A DNA stretch of 64,000 nt from Candidatus Poribacteria bacterium (lineage in GTDB: Bacteria; Poribacteria; WGA-4E; PCPOR2b): NCBI GenBank assembly GCA_028819845.1, contig JAPPKS010000003.1, positions 1 through 64,000 of the forward strand. Reading direction: 5' to 3'. Numbering within the stretch: position 1 is the stretch's first letter; each line of letters begins with the position of its first letter. A model generated the notes under the pieces. The model did not search any database and had not been told where the DNA came from. It saw only the letters and a program-made list of their open reading frames with translations. This document shows positions 1 to 7,802 of the stretch, one piece after another. The position numbers were made by a program, and so were the translations under genes.

Positions 1-149
1 ACGAAATGGGATTTGCACGTGAAGTCGCAGATCGAATCCTTTTCTTCGACGAAGGAATGATCGTAGAGGAAGCCCCCCCTGCGGATTTCTTCGATAACCC
101 AAAGCACGAACGCACAAAACTCTTCATCTCACAGACGTTGCAACATTAG
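1..149 (+). CDS. Amino-acid ABC transporter ATP-binding protein, C-terminal end (partial)
   Basis: Only the last 48 codons are in the window; the reading frame starts at base 3 and stops at TAG 147-149. The visible peptide begins HEMGFAREVADRILFFDEG, which is the region just after the H-loop of polar amino-acid importers of the GlnQ/HisP type. It continues with the typical tail in which an E-E-x-P-P-x-x-F-F motif precedes N-P-x-H-E-R. These subunits hydrolyse ATP on the cytoplasmic face to drive uptake of amino acids by a periplasmic-binding-protein system. The permease and binding protein must lie to the left. The exact substrate cannot be read from this fragment. A glutamate/aspartate-type symporter gene follows 1 kb downstream, so the area may be concerned with amino-acid uptake. 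Confidence 0.85.
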   Translation, partial: EMGFAREVADRILFFDEGMIVEEAPPADFFDNPKHERTKLFISQTLQH

Positions 150-251
150 CGTTTAGCCCTGGTGTCACTGTTGCGATATAGATTGGAATGGCGTATTGAG
201 AAAGAAAAGCAAAACAAGCGGCGTCACAGATAAATTACCCCTGTCCATTAG

Positions 252-740
252 ACAGAAATCAACGAGATTTAAGCAATAAAGTCCGACTAATTCTGGTCAA
301 TATTCAACGCCTGAAGTTAGTGAAAATACACCTCGTAGGGCGTACGGTAACCCATCAATTGATGAGACCGCTCTCGGTTGTAAAAGTTGAAATAATCTCT
401 TAATCGACGCTGAGCCGTGTTCATTGAGTCATAGCCGTTAAGATATTCCTCCTCATACTTGACACCATGCCAGCATCGTTCAATCAAGATATTTTCATAA
501 TAGCTGCCTCTGCCGTTCCACCTAATGGCAATGTTAGATACCTCAAGTCTTGCAGTAAACGCCTCGAAAGAACACTGCCTACCTTGGTCGTTGTTAAAGA
601 TTAAAGGAATTGATTGAGTAAGGACTCGTTCCAAATCCGATAGAAAAAATAATACATCAAGTGAGTGTGACTGTTCCCATGGCAACACATAACGGGAAAA
701 CCAATCCAAAATGGCTACCAGGTAAAAAACCATGGTTAGA
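252..740 (-). mobile_element. Decayed IS3-family insertion sequence, 3' end only
   Basis: This holds the 3' half of an IS3-type transposase and about 65 bases of non-coding tail after its stop codon. The tail matches, with a few substitutions, the tail of a second remnant at about 54.14-54.21 kb on the other strand; both end near TTTCTGT before the sequences diverge. No left end or orfA is visible. The element is a one-sided remnant that cannot move itself. Confidence 0.75.
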
Positions 741-781
741 ACTTGTTTGAAAAGTATGTAGCAGAGCCGTTGTTCGGTCAT
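317..781 (-). pseudogene. IS3-family transposase OrfB fragment
   Basis: The frame encodes the C-terminal integrase core of an IS3-type transposase. From about residue 17 it reads MVFYLVAILDWFSRY, then N-N-D-Q-G (second catalytic Asp) and N-I-L-I-E-R-C-W-H (catalytic Glu), then the usual end Y-R-T-P-Y-E-V-Y-F-H. The segment carrying the first catalytic Asp (normally W-x-T-D-I-T-Y) is missing, and the first 16 residues of the open frame do not look like transposase, so the join near base 735 is probably a deletion point. Compared with the second copy, this one also has changes in conserved spots (R-C-W-H-G rather than R-L-W-R-S). It is inactive by inspection. Confidence 0.8.
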
Positions 782-1147
782 TTCAGGGCAATAATCATCG
801 GAATTTCAAGGCATTTACCCCGATGTGGCTTGTTCGGAAGACGGATTTGGACACTTCAAACAGGTTCTAAGGCGTGTATAAGAGTGTATAAGAAGTATAT
901 TCCGATACGTCATAGGCTCAACGGAGTGACAGGCGCCAGTCACCTTGTAGGCCGCTACAGGCATCCGCGAAAATCGGTTTCTTTGGTTGAAATGGCGCTT
1001 CCGTTGGACAAAACCTACGATTTTGTCCGACATAAACTTCAGTAGGCAATGGAAATAGTATAATTATAGCGGGCGATGCAAGTGTGGTCGCGCCGCGAAT
1101 AATTAAAACTCACACTACCCTCAGGGGTCAACATCGGAGATTAGTAA
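782..1147. other. Intergenic stretch, no gene recognised
   Basis: Short overlapping frames are open on both strands here but none resembles a known protein or has a ribosome binding site. The only signal I would point to is a perfect TATAAT at 1059-1064, about 85 bases before the symporter start codon. Confidence 0.5.
1036..1064 (+). promoter_or_regulatory. Possible sigma-70 promoter of the symporter gene
   Basis: The -10 hexamer TATAAT at 1059-1064 is perfect. The hexamer 17 bases upstream (ACTTCA, 1036-1041) is a poor -35 match, so this is a weak call based mainly on the -10 box and its position. Confidence 0.35.
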
Positions 1148-2758
1148 ATGAATCATAACGCACATGCCGAAAATAGCGGAGGACACAAAATCCTCATTGG
1201 CATCATAGTCGCCATTGTCGTCGGAATAATTATCGGTGGTTGGCTGCCCAATATTGCTGCAAAAACGTCCATTCTCGGCGAGATTTTCTTAAATGCACTG
1301 AAGATGATTGTTGTTCCGCTTGTCATGCTCTCAATGGTTGTTGGGATTACTGGCTTGGGCGATATACGTAACCTTGGGTCCATCGGTGGGCGCACAGTTC
1401 TCTACTATATGGCGACTACCGCAATTTCAGTGTTGATTGGCATTATTCTGGTCAACATCGTTCAACCCGGTAAAGGCATCTCACACGGCGAAAAGAATCC
1501 AGAGTTGGCGTATACACTTGGCGGTGATGGTAACCGTACCGTCAACCTGACAGACGGCCATTGGAAAAGGTCACGTTATAGTGAAAAATACGTCCTGAGG
1601 CTGCCTGATCAGCTAGTAGAGGGCGAAATCGAATCCATGACTAAGAATTCCGCGACGGTGAAATCTTGGAAAAACAGGGCAGAAGGCGTGTTCCATATTG
1701 CAACCGATAGCGGCGAGCATCTACCGTTCCGCCGCGTGAACGGAGAGGTAGTTTCCGCCGATCCTGTATTATCACAGAATGGAAGAGGGCTAGAGATAAA
1801 ATTGCCCGTTGCGCAAGAAGTCCAGGGTAAAGAAGAACGGGATATGGGTGGAACGCTAAAAGAGGTGCTGCTTGGAGACAAATCGACAGGAAAAGAAGGA
1901 ATGATTCCCAACAACGTCTTCAACGCAATGGCACGAATGGATATCTTGCCGCTGATCTTCTTCTCGTTATTAATTGGCGCTGCACTTTCAATTCTCGGCG
2001 ATCAAGGTCGCCCCGCTATAAGTGTTATTTCGGGCTTGAATGAGGCGGTGATGAGATTGGTGCACTGGATTATGGTTCTCGCCCCTGTCGGCATCTTTGG
2101 ACTCGTCGCCGGGCGTATTGGTCACGCTGGCGGATTTAAGGATTTCCTGCCCGAGCTGATGGCGGTCGGTAAGTATAGTTTTACCGTCGTGTTTGGACTT
2201 GGCGTGCACGGTTTTGTTGTATTGCCACTTATCCTGTTAATAGTTGCACGAAGGAATCCGCTAAGGTACGCGAAGGGCATGAGTACCGCGCTATTGAACG
2301 CTTTTTCGACAGCTTCCTCGTCCGCGACGCTGCCGTTATCCATGAGGGATGTCGAAAAGGAAAATAAGGTTTCAAACCGAACTGCAAGTTTTGTCCTGCC
2401 GCTCGGCGCTACGATTAACATGGACGGGACCGCCCTTTATGAAGCAGTTGCCGCAATGTTTATCGCACAGGTGTACGGAATTCACCTAGGACCAGCAGAA
2501 CAGACAGTTATTGTTCTGACAGCTACCCTCGCGGCAATTGGCGCCGCCGGGATTCCCGAGGCTGGGCTTGTCACAATGGTTATTGTCCTCAGAGCCGTCG
2601 ACCTGCCGATTGAAGGGATTGGGCTTATTCTGACAATCGATTGGCTGCTAGACCGATTCCGAACGACGGTCAATGTTTGGGGCGACAGCGTTGGTGCTGG
2701 CGTTGTCGAGACTCTCGAAAATGGTGGTACTTCGGAACGTGAGGCTGCTACCGCCTAA
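1148..2758 (+). CDS. Dicarboxylate/amino-acid:cation symporter (DAACS, GltP-like) with an inserted loop domain
   Basis: This inner-membrane carrier is expected to import acidic amino acids or C4-dicarboxylates with Na+ or H+. Family marks are plain: the serine-rich HP1 hairpin S-T-A-S-S-S-A-T-L-P, the TM7 motif NMDGT, the HP2 stretch A-A-G-I-P-E-A-G, and in TM8 D-R-F-R-T-T-V-N-V-W-G-D, whose Arg is the residue associated with acidic side-chain binding. At 536 residues it is about 100 longer than usual. The extra part lies at roughly residues 105-235, between TM3 and TM4, is hydrophilic and beta-rich in appearance, and should face the periplasm. The ATG is preceded by GGAG eight bases upstream. 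A hairpin terminator follows at 2841. Confidence 0.9.
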   Translation: MNHNAHAENSGGHKILIGIIVAIVVGIIIGGWLPNIAAKTSILGEIFLNALKMIVVPLVMLSMVVGITGLGDIRNLGSIGGRTVLYYMATTAISVLIGIILVNIVQPGKGISHGEKNPELAYTLGGDGNRTVNLTDGHWKRSRYSEKYVLRLPDQLVEGEIESMTKNSATVKSWKNRAEGVFHIATDSGEHLPFRRVNGEVVSADPVLSQNGRGLEIKLPVAQEVQGKEERDMGGTLKEVLLGDKSTGKEGMIPNNVFNAMARMDILPLIFFSLLIGAALSILGDQGRPAISVISGLNEAVMRLVHWIMVLAPVGIFGLVAGRIGHAGGFKDFLPELMAVGKYSFTVVFGLGVHGFVVLPLILLIVARRNPLRYAKGMSTALLNAFSTASSSATLPLSMRDVEKENKVSNRTASFVLPLGATINMDGTALYEAVAAMFIAQVYGIHLGPAEQTVIVLTATLAAIGAAGIPEAGLVTMVIVLRAVDLPIEGIGLILTIDWLLDRFRTTVNVWGDSVGAGVVETLENGGTSEREAATA

Positions 2759-2840
2759 ATGAGTTTCAAAAGTCGCCCTATCTGTTGCGGTTAAAAAAGG
2801 CGTTGTTAGGAACTTCGATTTCATAATGACTACTTCTAGT

Positions 2841-2880
2841 CACACCCCAGGTCATGACCAGGGGTGTGCATTTGTTTTCT
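2841..2880 (+). terminator. Probable rho-independent terminator after the symporter gene
   Basis: CACACCCC (2841-2848) pairs with GGGGTGTG (2861-2868), with one A-A mismatch and then a further GGTC/GACC pairing inside. A moderately T-rich run (CATTTGTTTTCT) follows on the plus strand. Confidence 0.55.
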
Positions 2881-2994
2881 GCAATCTGCTTGACTTTTAT
2901 ATTGGTGTTGTTCGCTTAAATTCGGCTCAGGATGCAATAGTAGCACTCCACTCATTTGAAATACACCTAATACATAGGTTGTCATAACGTCAGA

Positions 2995-5214
2995 ATGACG
3001 AACAGTTCCCCTGGTGATCAATCACACTCAAATGAAGGGACGGCAAACGGTTCCGTCTATGCCATTATTACCGTTGTGCTTGCGGCGGGTTGGGTTGCGT
3101 TTGCCTACTTTATCGGGCCAGAGGGAAAAGGTTCGGGTGGGGAAAGGATTCTGCTATTGCATCCTATGGTTCCGATTCTGCTTATCTTTCTCTTGTCCTC
3201 CATCTATCGGCAAGTAGAGGTTAAGAGCGTGGTCAAAGTTCTGCTCGCCATGGTAAGTATCTGGTTGTTCATAAACTTGTCGAATATCTTGTTACCATTC
3301 ATTCTGGGGTTTGGCTTCGCTTACTTCTTCCGATTTTTGCTCAACACCATACAGGATATTCCGCTGACACGGGGCAGGCGTTTGCATCTGTCCCGGAGGA
3401 CAGCCCGCGTAGTCCTAACTGCCTTGACCCTTGGGGTGTTCGCTATGTTATTGCTGTACATAATACCACAGGTCAGCAGGCAATCGAGGGACATGGTTAG
3501 CGGATTGGTGAGATTCTACAACCATATGTTGCCGTTCGCAATTGGCAATGAATACCACGCAGTCGCCGTTCACCGCCAACCTGACGGTTCTAACATAGTT
3601 TACCTCGGAACAACACACGGTATCTACCGCTTTGCGGATGGTAAAAACCGGCCTGAGGACATAACCGGGGGAGTTTTGATTGGACAGTCCATTCAAGCGG
3701 TTGCTGTGGGAACAGGCGACCATCAGATTCACGTCGGCACGGCACAGGGGTTGTATGTACCTAAAACCACGGACAATATGGAAACAGACATCACCACGTG
3801 GGTACAGATCGGAACAGACGCTTTCGCTGGAAAATCTATTCAAGCGATTGCAATACCTTCATGGAATCTCGCGCAGTTGTATGTGGGAACTGACACTGGA
3901 CTTTATTCCAGCACCGATCGCGGCGCAACTTGGGAGGAGGTGCGTGTTGATGAATATACCGGAGTGTCTCAAGGTGAAATTTCCATATTGAGTGTTGCCT
4001 GTTCAGCCAAGGGTACAAAATCCGTATTTGTTGCTTCTAATTTAGGCGTGTATAAAAGTGTCGACGAAGGTAAGACTTGGACGCCCATTACACCGGCAGG
4101 ACTCGGCGATGCGGAAATTCATGCGCTCGCTGTAGCACATGAACGGCTCTTTGCGGGGACATCGAACGGGATTTATGAGTGGCTGTTCGACTTGAACGCT
4201 CATTTAGACGAGACGATGTCGCAAATTAGGCTCCGAATTTTGCAGAATCACGCACAGTGGCAACCAATCGAGGCGTCACTCGAGCCAACTCCGTCATCAG
4301 TTCCTCTACTGGCTTCGCTGCCTCAACACGGTACAATTTATGCGGGTAATCGCCGCGGGATCTATCGCAGAACCAATCCTGCTGATTGGCGCTTCACAGG
4401 TGTGAGTGCGAAACGAGGGGTCCTCGCCGATCTGAAAGACAGTCAGTTGCTCAAATCAGTTGGTGGCACGAATTTTGCCAATTTGTTACAAGGTGAGTTA
4501 ACCGAAAGATTTTCTGGATTGGCGCGCACAGTCGGCGAATCCATCGTGAAGTTTGTCACGAAATTCTCAACTATTGCTTTCGGATTCGGCGGATTCTTAG
4601 CGACGGTATTCTTGGCGCTCATTGTCTTTATTTACGCGGGCCAATCGTTCAACCGATATACACAAGATTTGGTAAATCTGTTTCCCGATAGGCATCGCAC
4701 TATTGTGAGGTTATATCTGACAGAGATTAACCGTACTATGGAGTCATTCTTGCGGGGACAGGTTGCCGTCAGTTTTATCATCGGTATCATTTCAGTAGTG
4801 GTGTATTCAATCATCGGTGTGCCGTTCGCACTGGTCATTGGATTGCTCGCGGGACTGTGCAATGCTATTCCTACTTTTGGGCCATTTATCGGAGGCGGCG
4901 TTGCCATTCTCTCGCTGCTGATGGGGTTCGCCGCCGGCGATTTTGATTCGATTGGTTTGCTATTTCGGATTGCAATTCTGTTGGGCGCAATTTTTGGTAT
5001 ACAAGCGATTGACAACTCACTAATCTCGCCGAAAGTCATGAGCAGAGCCATAAATGTCGATCCGATGGTGATAATGTTCACGGTGATATTCGGCGCAACT
5101 GTGTTCGGCTTTTGGGGTGTACTCCTCGCCTTTCCGGCAATTGTCGTAATCAAGTCAATACTGACCGTCTCAAGAAGGCTGAATTTGAATACACAAGCAG
5201 AAGCGCGAGAGTGA
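2995..5214 (+). CDS. PerM/AI-2E family transporter with an inserted six-blade beta-propeller domain
   Basis: Residues 20-185 contain the N-terminal membrane helices of the AI-2E (UPF0118/PerM) family, including N-L-S-N-I-L-L-P-F-I-L-G-F-G-F-A-Y-F. Residues about 500-730 contain the remaining helices with the hallmark stretches L-R-G-Q-V and N-A-I-P-T-F-G-P-F-I-G-G. Between them, residues about 185-472 form a domain absent from ordinary family members of 330-400 residues. It has six repeats with the core [YF]-[VA]-[GA]-[TSN]-x-x-G-[ILV]-Y near 203, 245, 296, 345, 386 and 448. Two repeats carry the Asp-box-like S-x-D-x-G-x-T-W typical of sortilin/YCF48 propellers. The propeller is placed where an extracytoplasmic loop is expected. 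Substrate unknown; the family includes autoinducer-2 and ion transporters. der follows 27 bases later and may be cotranscribed. Confidence 0.85.
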   Translation: MTNSSPGDQSHSNEGTANGSVYAIITVVLAAGWVAFAYFIGPEGKGSGGERILLLHPMVPILLIFLLSSIYRQVEVKSVVKVLLAMVSIWLFINLSNILLPFILGFGFAYFFRFLLNTIQDIPLTRGRRLHLSRRTARVVLTALTLGVFAMLLLYIIPQVSRQSRDMVSGLVRFYNHMLPFAIGNEYHAVAVHRQPDGSNIVYLGTTHGIYRFADGKNRPEDITGGVLIGQSIQAVAVGTGDHQIHVGTAQGLYVPKTTDNMETDITTWVQIGTDAFAGKSIQAIAIPSWNLAQLYVGTDTGLYSSTDRGATWEEVRVDEYTGVSQGEISILSVACSAKGTKSVFVASNLGVYKSVDEGKTWTPITPAGLGDAEIHALAVAHERLFAGTSNGIYEWLFDLNAHLDETMSQIRLRILQNHAQWQPIEASLEPTPSSVPLLASLPQHGTIYAGNRRGIYRRTNPADWRFTGVSAKRGVLADLKDSQLLKSVGGTNFANLLQGELTERFSGLARTVGESIVKFVTKFSTIAFGFGGFLATVFLALIVFIYAGQSFNRYTQDLVNLFPDRHRTIVRLYLTEINRTMESFLRGQVAVSFIIGIISVVVYSIIGVPFALVIGLLAGLCNAIPTFGPFIGGGVAILSLLMGFAAGDFDSIGLLFRIAILLGAIFGIQAIDNSLISPKVMSRAINVDPMVIMFTVIFGATVFGFWGVLLAFPAIVVIKSILTVSRRLNLNTQAEARE

Positions 5215-5241
5215 GCTAGCTTCCAAAAAGGTACGGTAATC

Positions 5242-6573
5242 ATGCCAAAACCCATTGTTGCAATCGTCGGCAGGCCGAACGTTGGGAAATCGTCGCTTTT
5301 TAATCGGATTGCCAAAAAACACATTGCTGTTATTCATGATCGGCCGGGTGTGACGAGAGATCGACTCTATGCGGATGTCGATTGGATGGATAAATGTTTC
5401 ACGATCGCAGATACCGGTGGGATGGAGCTTGCTCCCGAAGATTCGTTAATTGATAGAGTTAAGGTGCAGGTAGAAGCCGCTATAAATGAAGCGGAAATCG
5501 TTCTGTTTGTGGTTGATGCAATGACCGGGATGATGCCGCAGGACTTGGATATTGCGAACACGCTAAGACAAACGGAGAAACCGATTTTCGTTGTTGTGAA
5601 TAAAGTGGATAATGAACGACTCAGAGCCAATGCGGTAGAGTTTTACGAGCTGGGATTCGACAACCATTTTTTTGTTTCATGTACGCAAAATGACGGTCTC
5701 AGTCACCTCCTTGATAGAGTAATATTTGCGCTTCCGAAGACTGACGTAGATGCAACCGTCGCTTCAATGGCTATAAAAGTTGCCATCGTAGGCCGCCCTA
5801 ATGTGGGTAAATCCTCGCTTATCAACAGAATTCTAGGGGAAGAGCGGATGATTGTTGATGAACGTCCCGGGACAACACATGACGCGGTCAATATCAGTTT
5901 TGTGCACAACCATGTCGCCTTTGAACTGATTGACACCGCCGGGATGCGGCGCAAATCTACTATTGGCGACGATTTGGAGCAATCGACCGTTCAACGAGCA
6001 ATTCGCAGTATCCGCCAGAGTGACATCTCGTGGTTGGTTGTGGACGCCAGCCGTAAAATTGCACGTCAAGATAAGACAATCGCTAGTTACATCGCCCGAC
6101 AGGGAAAGGCGTGTATTTTGGTTATCAACAAATGGGATTTAATCGAGAAAGACAATTCGACCCACAACGAATTTGTCGAGTCTATTTACTCACAACTATC
6201 CCAACTCTCCTACGTGCCGTTACTTTTTGTTTCCGCAATTACAGGTCAACGCGTATCGAATCTACTCAATCTCAGTCTAGACATAAATTACGAGTATTGC
6301 ACAGAGGTGCCAACACATGAGTTAAACGAACTGTTGATGAGATTAAAGAATGAACACCAACCACCGCGGGCTGGAAAAATACGGCCCGCATTGAAATACA
6401 TTACGCAGATAAAAACGAGACCGCCAACATTTCTAATTTTTGCTCGTCATTCCAACAAAATCCCTGACCACTACGAAGCGTATTTGATTAATGGTATCCG
6501 CAAGGCATTCGGCTTTAACGGGACACCCTTGCGAATTAGTTACCGGTCCTCGAACGCAAAAGACGGTGAATGA
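5242..6573 (+). CDS. der: Ribosome biogenesis GTPase Der (EngA)
   Basis: Der is an essential tandem-GTPase protein that acts in assembly of the 50S ribosomal subunit in the cytoplasm. Both G domains are complete: the P-loop GRPNVGKSS occurs near residue 10 and again near residue 184, with D-T-G-G-M and D-T-A-G-M as G3, and NKVD and NKWD as G4. The C-terminal KH-like domain ends with the basic run typical of the family. Length, 443 residues, is normal. The ATG lies 27 bases after the preceding transporter gene, so read-through transcription is likely. Confidence 0.97.
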   Translation: MPKPIVAIVGRPNVGKSSLFNRIAKKHIAVIHDRPGVTRDRLYADVDWMDKCFTIADTGGMELAPEDSLIDRVKVQVEAAINEAEIVLFVVDAMTGMMPQDLDIANTLRQTEKPIFVVVNKVDNERLRANAVEFYELGFDNHFFVSCTQNDGLSHLLDRVIFALPKTDVDATVASMAIKVAIVGRPNVGKSSLINRILGEERMIVDERPGTTHDAVNISFVHNHVAFELIDTAGMRRKSTIGDDLEQSTVQRAIRSIRQSDISWLVVDASRKIARQDKTIASYIARQGKACILVINKWDLIEKDNSTHNEFVESIYSQLSQLSYVPLLFVSAITGQRVSNLLNLSLDINYEYCTEVPTHELNELLMRLKNEHQPPRAGKIRPALKYITQIKTRPPTFLIFARHSNKIPDHYEAYLINGIRKAFGFNGTPLRISYRSSNAKDGE

Positions 6574-6623
6574 ACTATAATTTTCGGAATGTTTAACCGC
6601 CCAACGGATAGGAGGAAGGAATT

Positions 6624-7586
6624 ATGAAGTCAATTAGAGTACACGAGCACGGATCACCGGAAGTAATGATCTTAGAAGACATACCAGACCCGCATCCCGG
6701 TGCTGAAGAAGTCGTAATACAGGTATTTGCCGCTGGCGTCAATCCCGTAGACACATACATTCGGTCCGGGCTTCACGGTTATACAGCCGACCTCCCTTAC
6801 ACACCCGGAATTGACGCCGCTGGTATCGTTGAGTCAGTTGGGGATGGCGTGGCAAATGTGTCGGTGGGAGATCGCGTGTACTGTGCGGGCACGGTTACCG
6901 GCGGTTATGCAGAACGAACCGTATGCCATTCTGGCGACGTTCATCCGCTCCCCGATTCTGTGACGTTTGCTCAAGGTGCGAGCGTGGGCGTGCCCTACGG
7001 AACAGCGTATCGCGCTCTGTTTCAACGTGCACGGGTAATACCGGGAGAAGTTGTTTTAGTCCATGGTGCAAGCGGCGGTGTCGGTCTTGCGGCGGTCGAG
7101 TTAGCCCGTGCTGGCGGAATGACAGTCATTGGCACCGTAGGTTCAGAAGCCGGGCGGTCTTTGGTTGCCAAACACGGTGCGAATTATGTATTGGACCACC
7201 ACGCGCCAAATCATCTCGACCAAGCCATTGAAATTACCGATGGGAAAGGTGTCGACGTAATCCTCGAAATGCTCGCAAACGTCAACCTTGGCAACGATCT
7301 ACCTACTCTTGCGATGGGCGGACGAGTTGTCGTAATCGGCAGCCGAGGTGCTGTGGAAATCAACGCCCGTGACACGATGAGCCGCGATGCGAGTATCGTA
7401 GGGATGTCGTTGAGAAATGCATCGGCATGTGAATTTGCCAGCATTCACGCATATTTGGTTGCCGGCTTGAGTAACGGTACACTCCGTCCGAGTGTTGGCA
7501 AAGAAATTCCGCTTGCCGAAGCCGCCGACGCCCATCACCGCGTAATGCAGTCGCCCGCATACGGCAATATTTCATTGATTACCTAA
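6624..7586 (+). CDS. NADPH:quinone reductase (QOR/zeta-crystallin type)
   Basis: This is a medium-chain dehydrogenase/reductase of the zinc-free quinone reductase group, expected to reduce quinones or other electrophilic enones with NADPH in the cytosol. The N-terminal GroES-like half has A-G-V-N-P-V-D-T-Y-I-R-S-G and G-I-D-A-A-G. The Rossmann half has V-H-G-A-S-G-G-V-G-L-A-A for cofactor binding. The cysteine and histidine zinc ligands of alcohol dehydrogenases are absent, as usual for QOR. A strong Shine-Dalgarno site (GGAGGAAGG) lies just before the ATG, 50 bases after der. Confidence 0.9.
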   Translation: MKSIRVHEHGSPEVMILEDIPDPHPGAEEVVIQVFAAGVNPVDTYIRSGLHGYTADLPYTPGIDAAGIVESVGDGVANVSVGDRVYCAGTVTGGYAERTVCHSGDVHPLPDSVTFAQGASVGVPYGTAYRALFQRARVIPGEVVLVHGASGGVGLAAVELARAGGMTVIGTVGSEAGRSLVAKHGANYVLDHHAPNHLDQAIEITDGKGVDVILEMLANVNLGNDLPTLAMGGRVVVIGSRGAVEINARDTMSRDASIVGMSLRNASACEFASIHAYLVAGLSNGTLRPSVGKEIPLAEAADAHHRVMQSPAYGNISLIT

Positions 7587-7602
7587 GCGGTTAGTAGAAT
7601 TT

Positions 7603-7638
7603 GGCACCCAGCATTCACCCCGCCTTTGTGCGGGTGCC
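7603..7638 (+). terminator. Hairpin after the quinone reductase gene, terminator-like
   Basis: GGCACCC (7603-7609) pairs with GGGTGCC (7632-7638), with some extra pairing inside the loop. It lies 17 bases past the stop codon, but no T-run follows, so termination is only a guess. Confidence 0.35.
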
Positions 7639-7802
7639 ATCGACATTAAAAAGCACTGCATCCGCGTCCCATTCCCTTTGATTCAACAATTGAATCCACG
7701 ATAGTCCTTTCTGAACCGTCAGGAGGCATGACTCTACCTTCAGATATTATGTGAGCGTCCATCAAGACGAGCTTGGGCTTTCTTCGATTGGAGCATCTTG
7801 CT

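Noticed and set aside
743-1045. Opposing open frames in the gap after the IS3 remnant
   Set aside because: No homology by eye, no ribosome site and no protein-like composition.
4632-5324. A 230-codon minus-strand frame opposite the AI-2E gene and the start of der
   Set aside because: It is antisense to two well-supported genes, has odd composition and no ribosome site.
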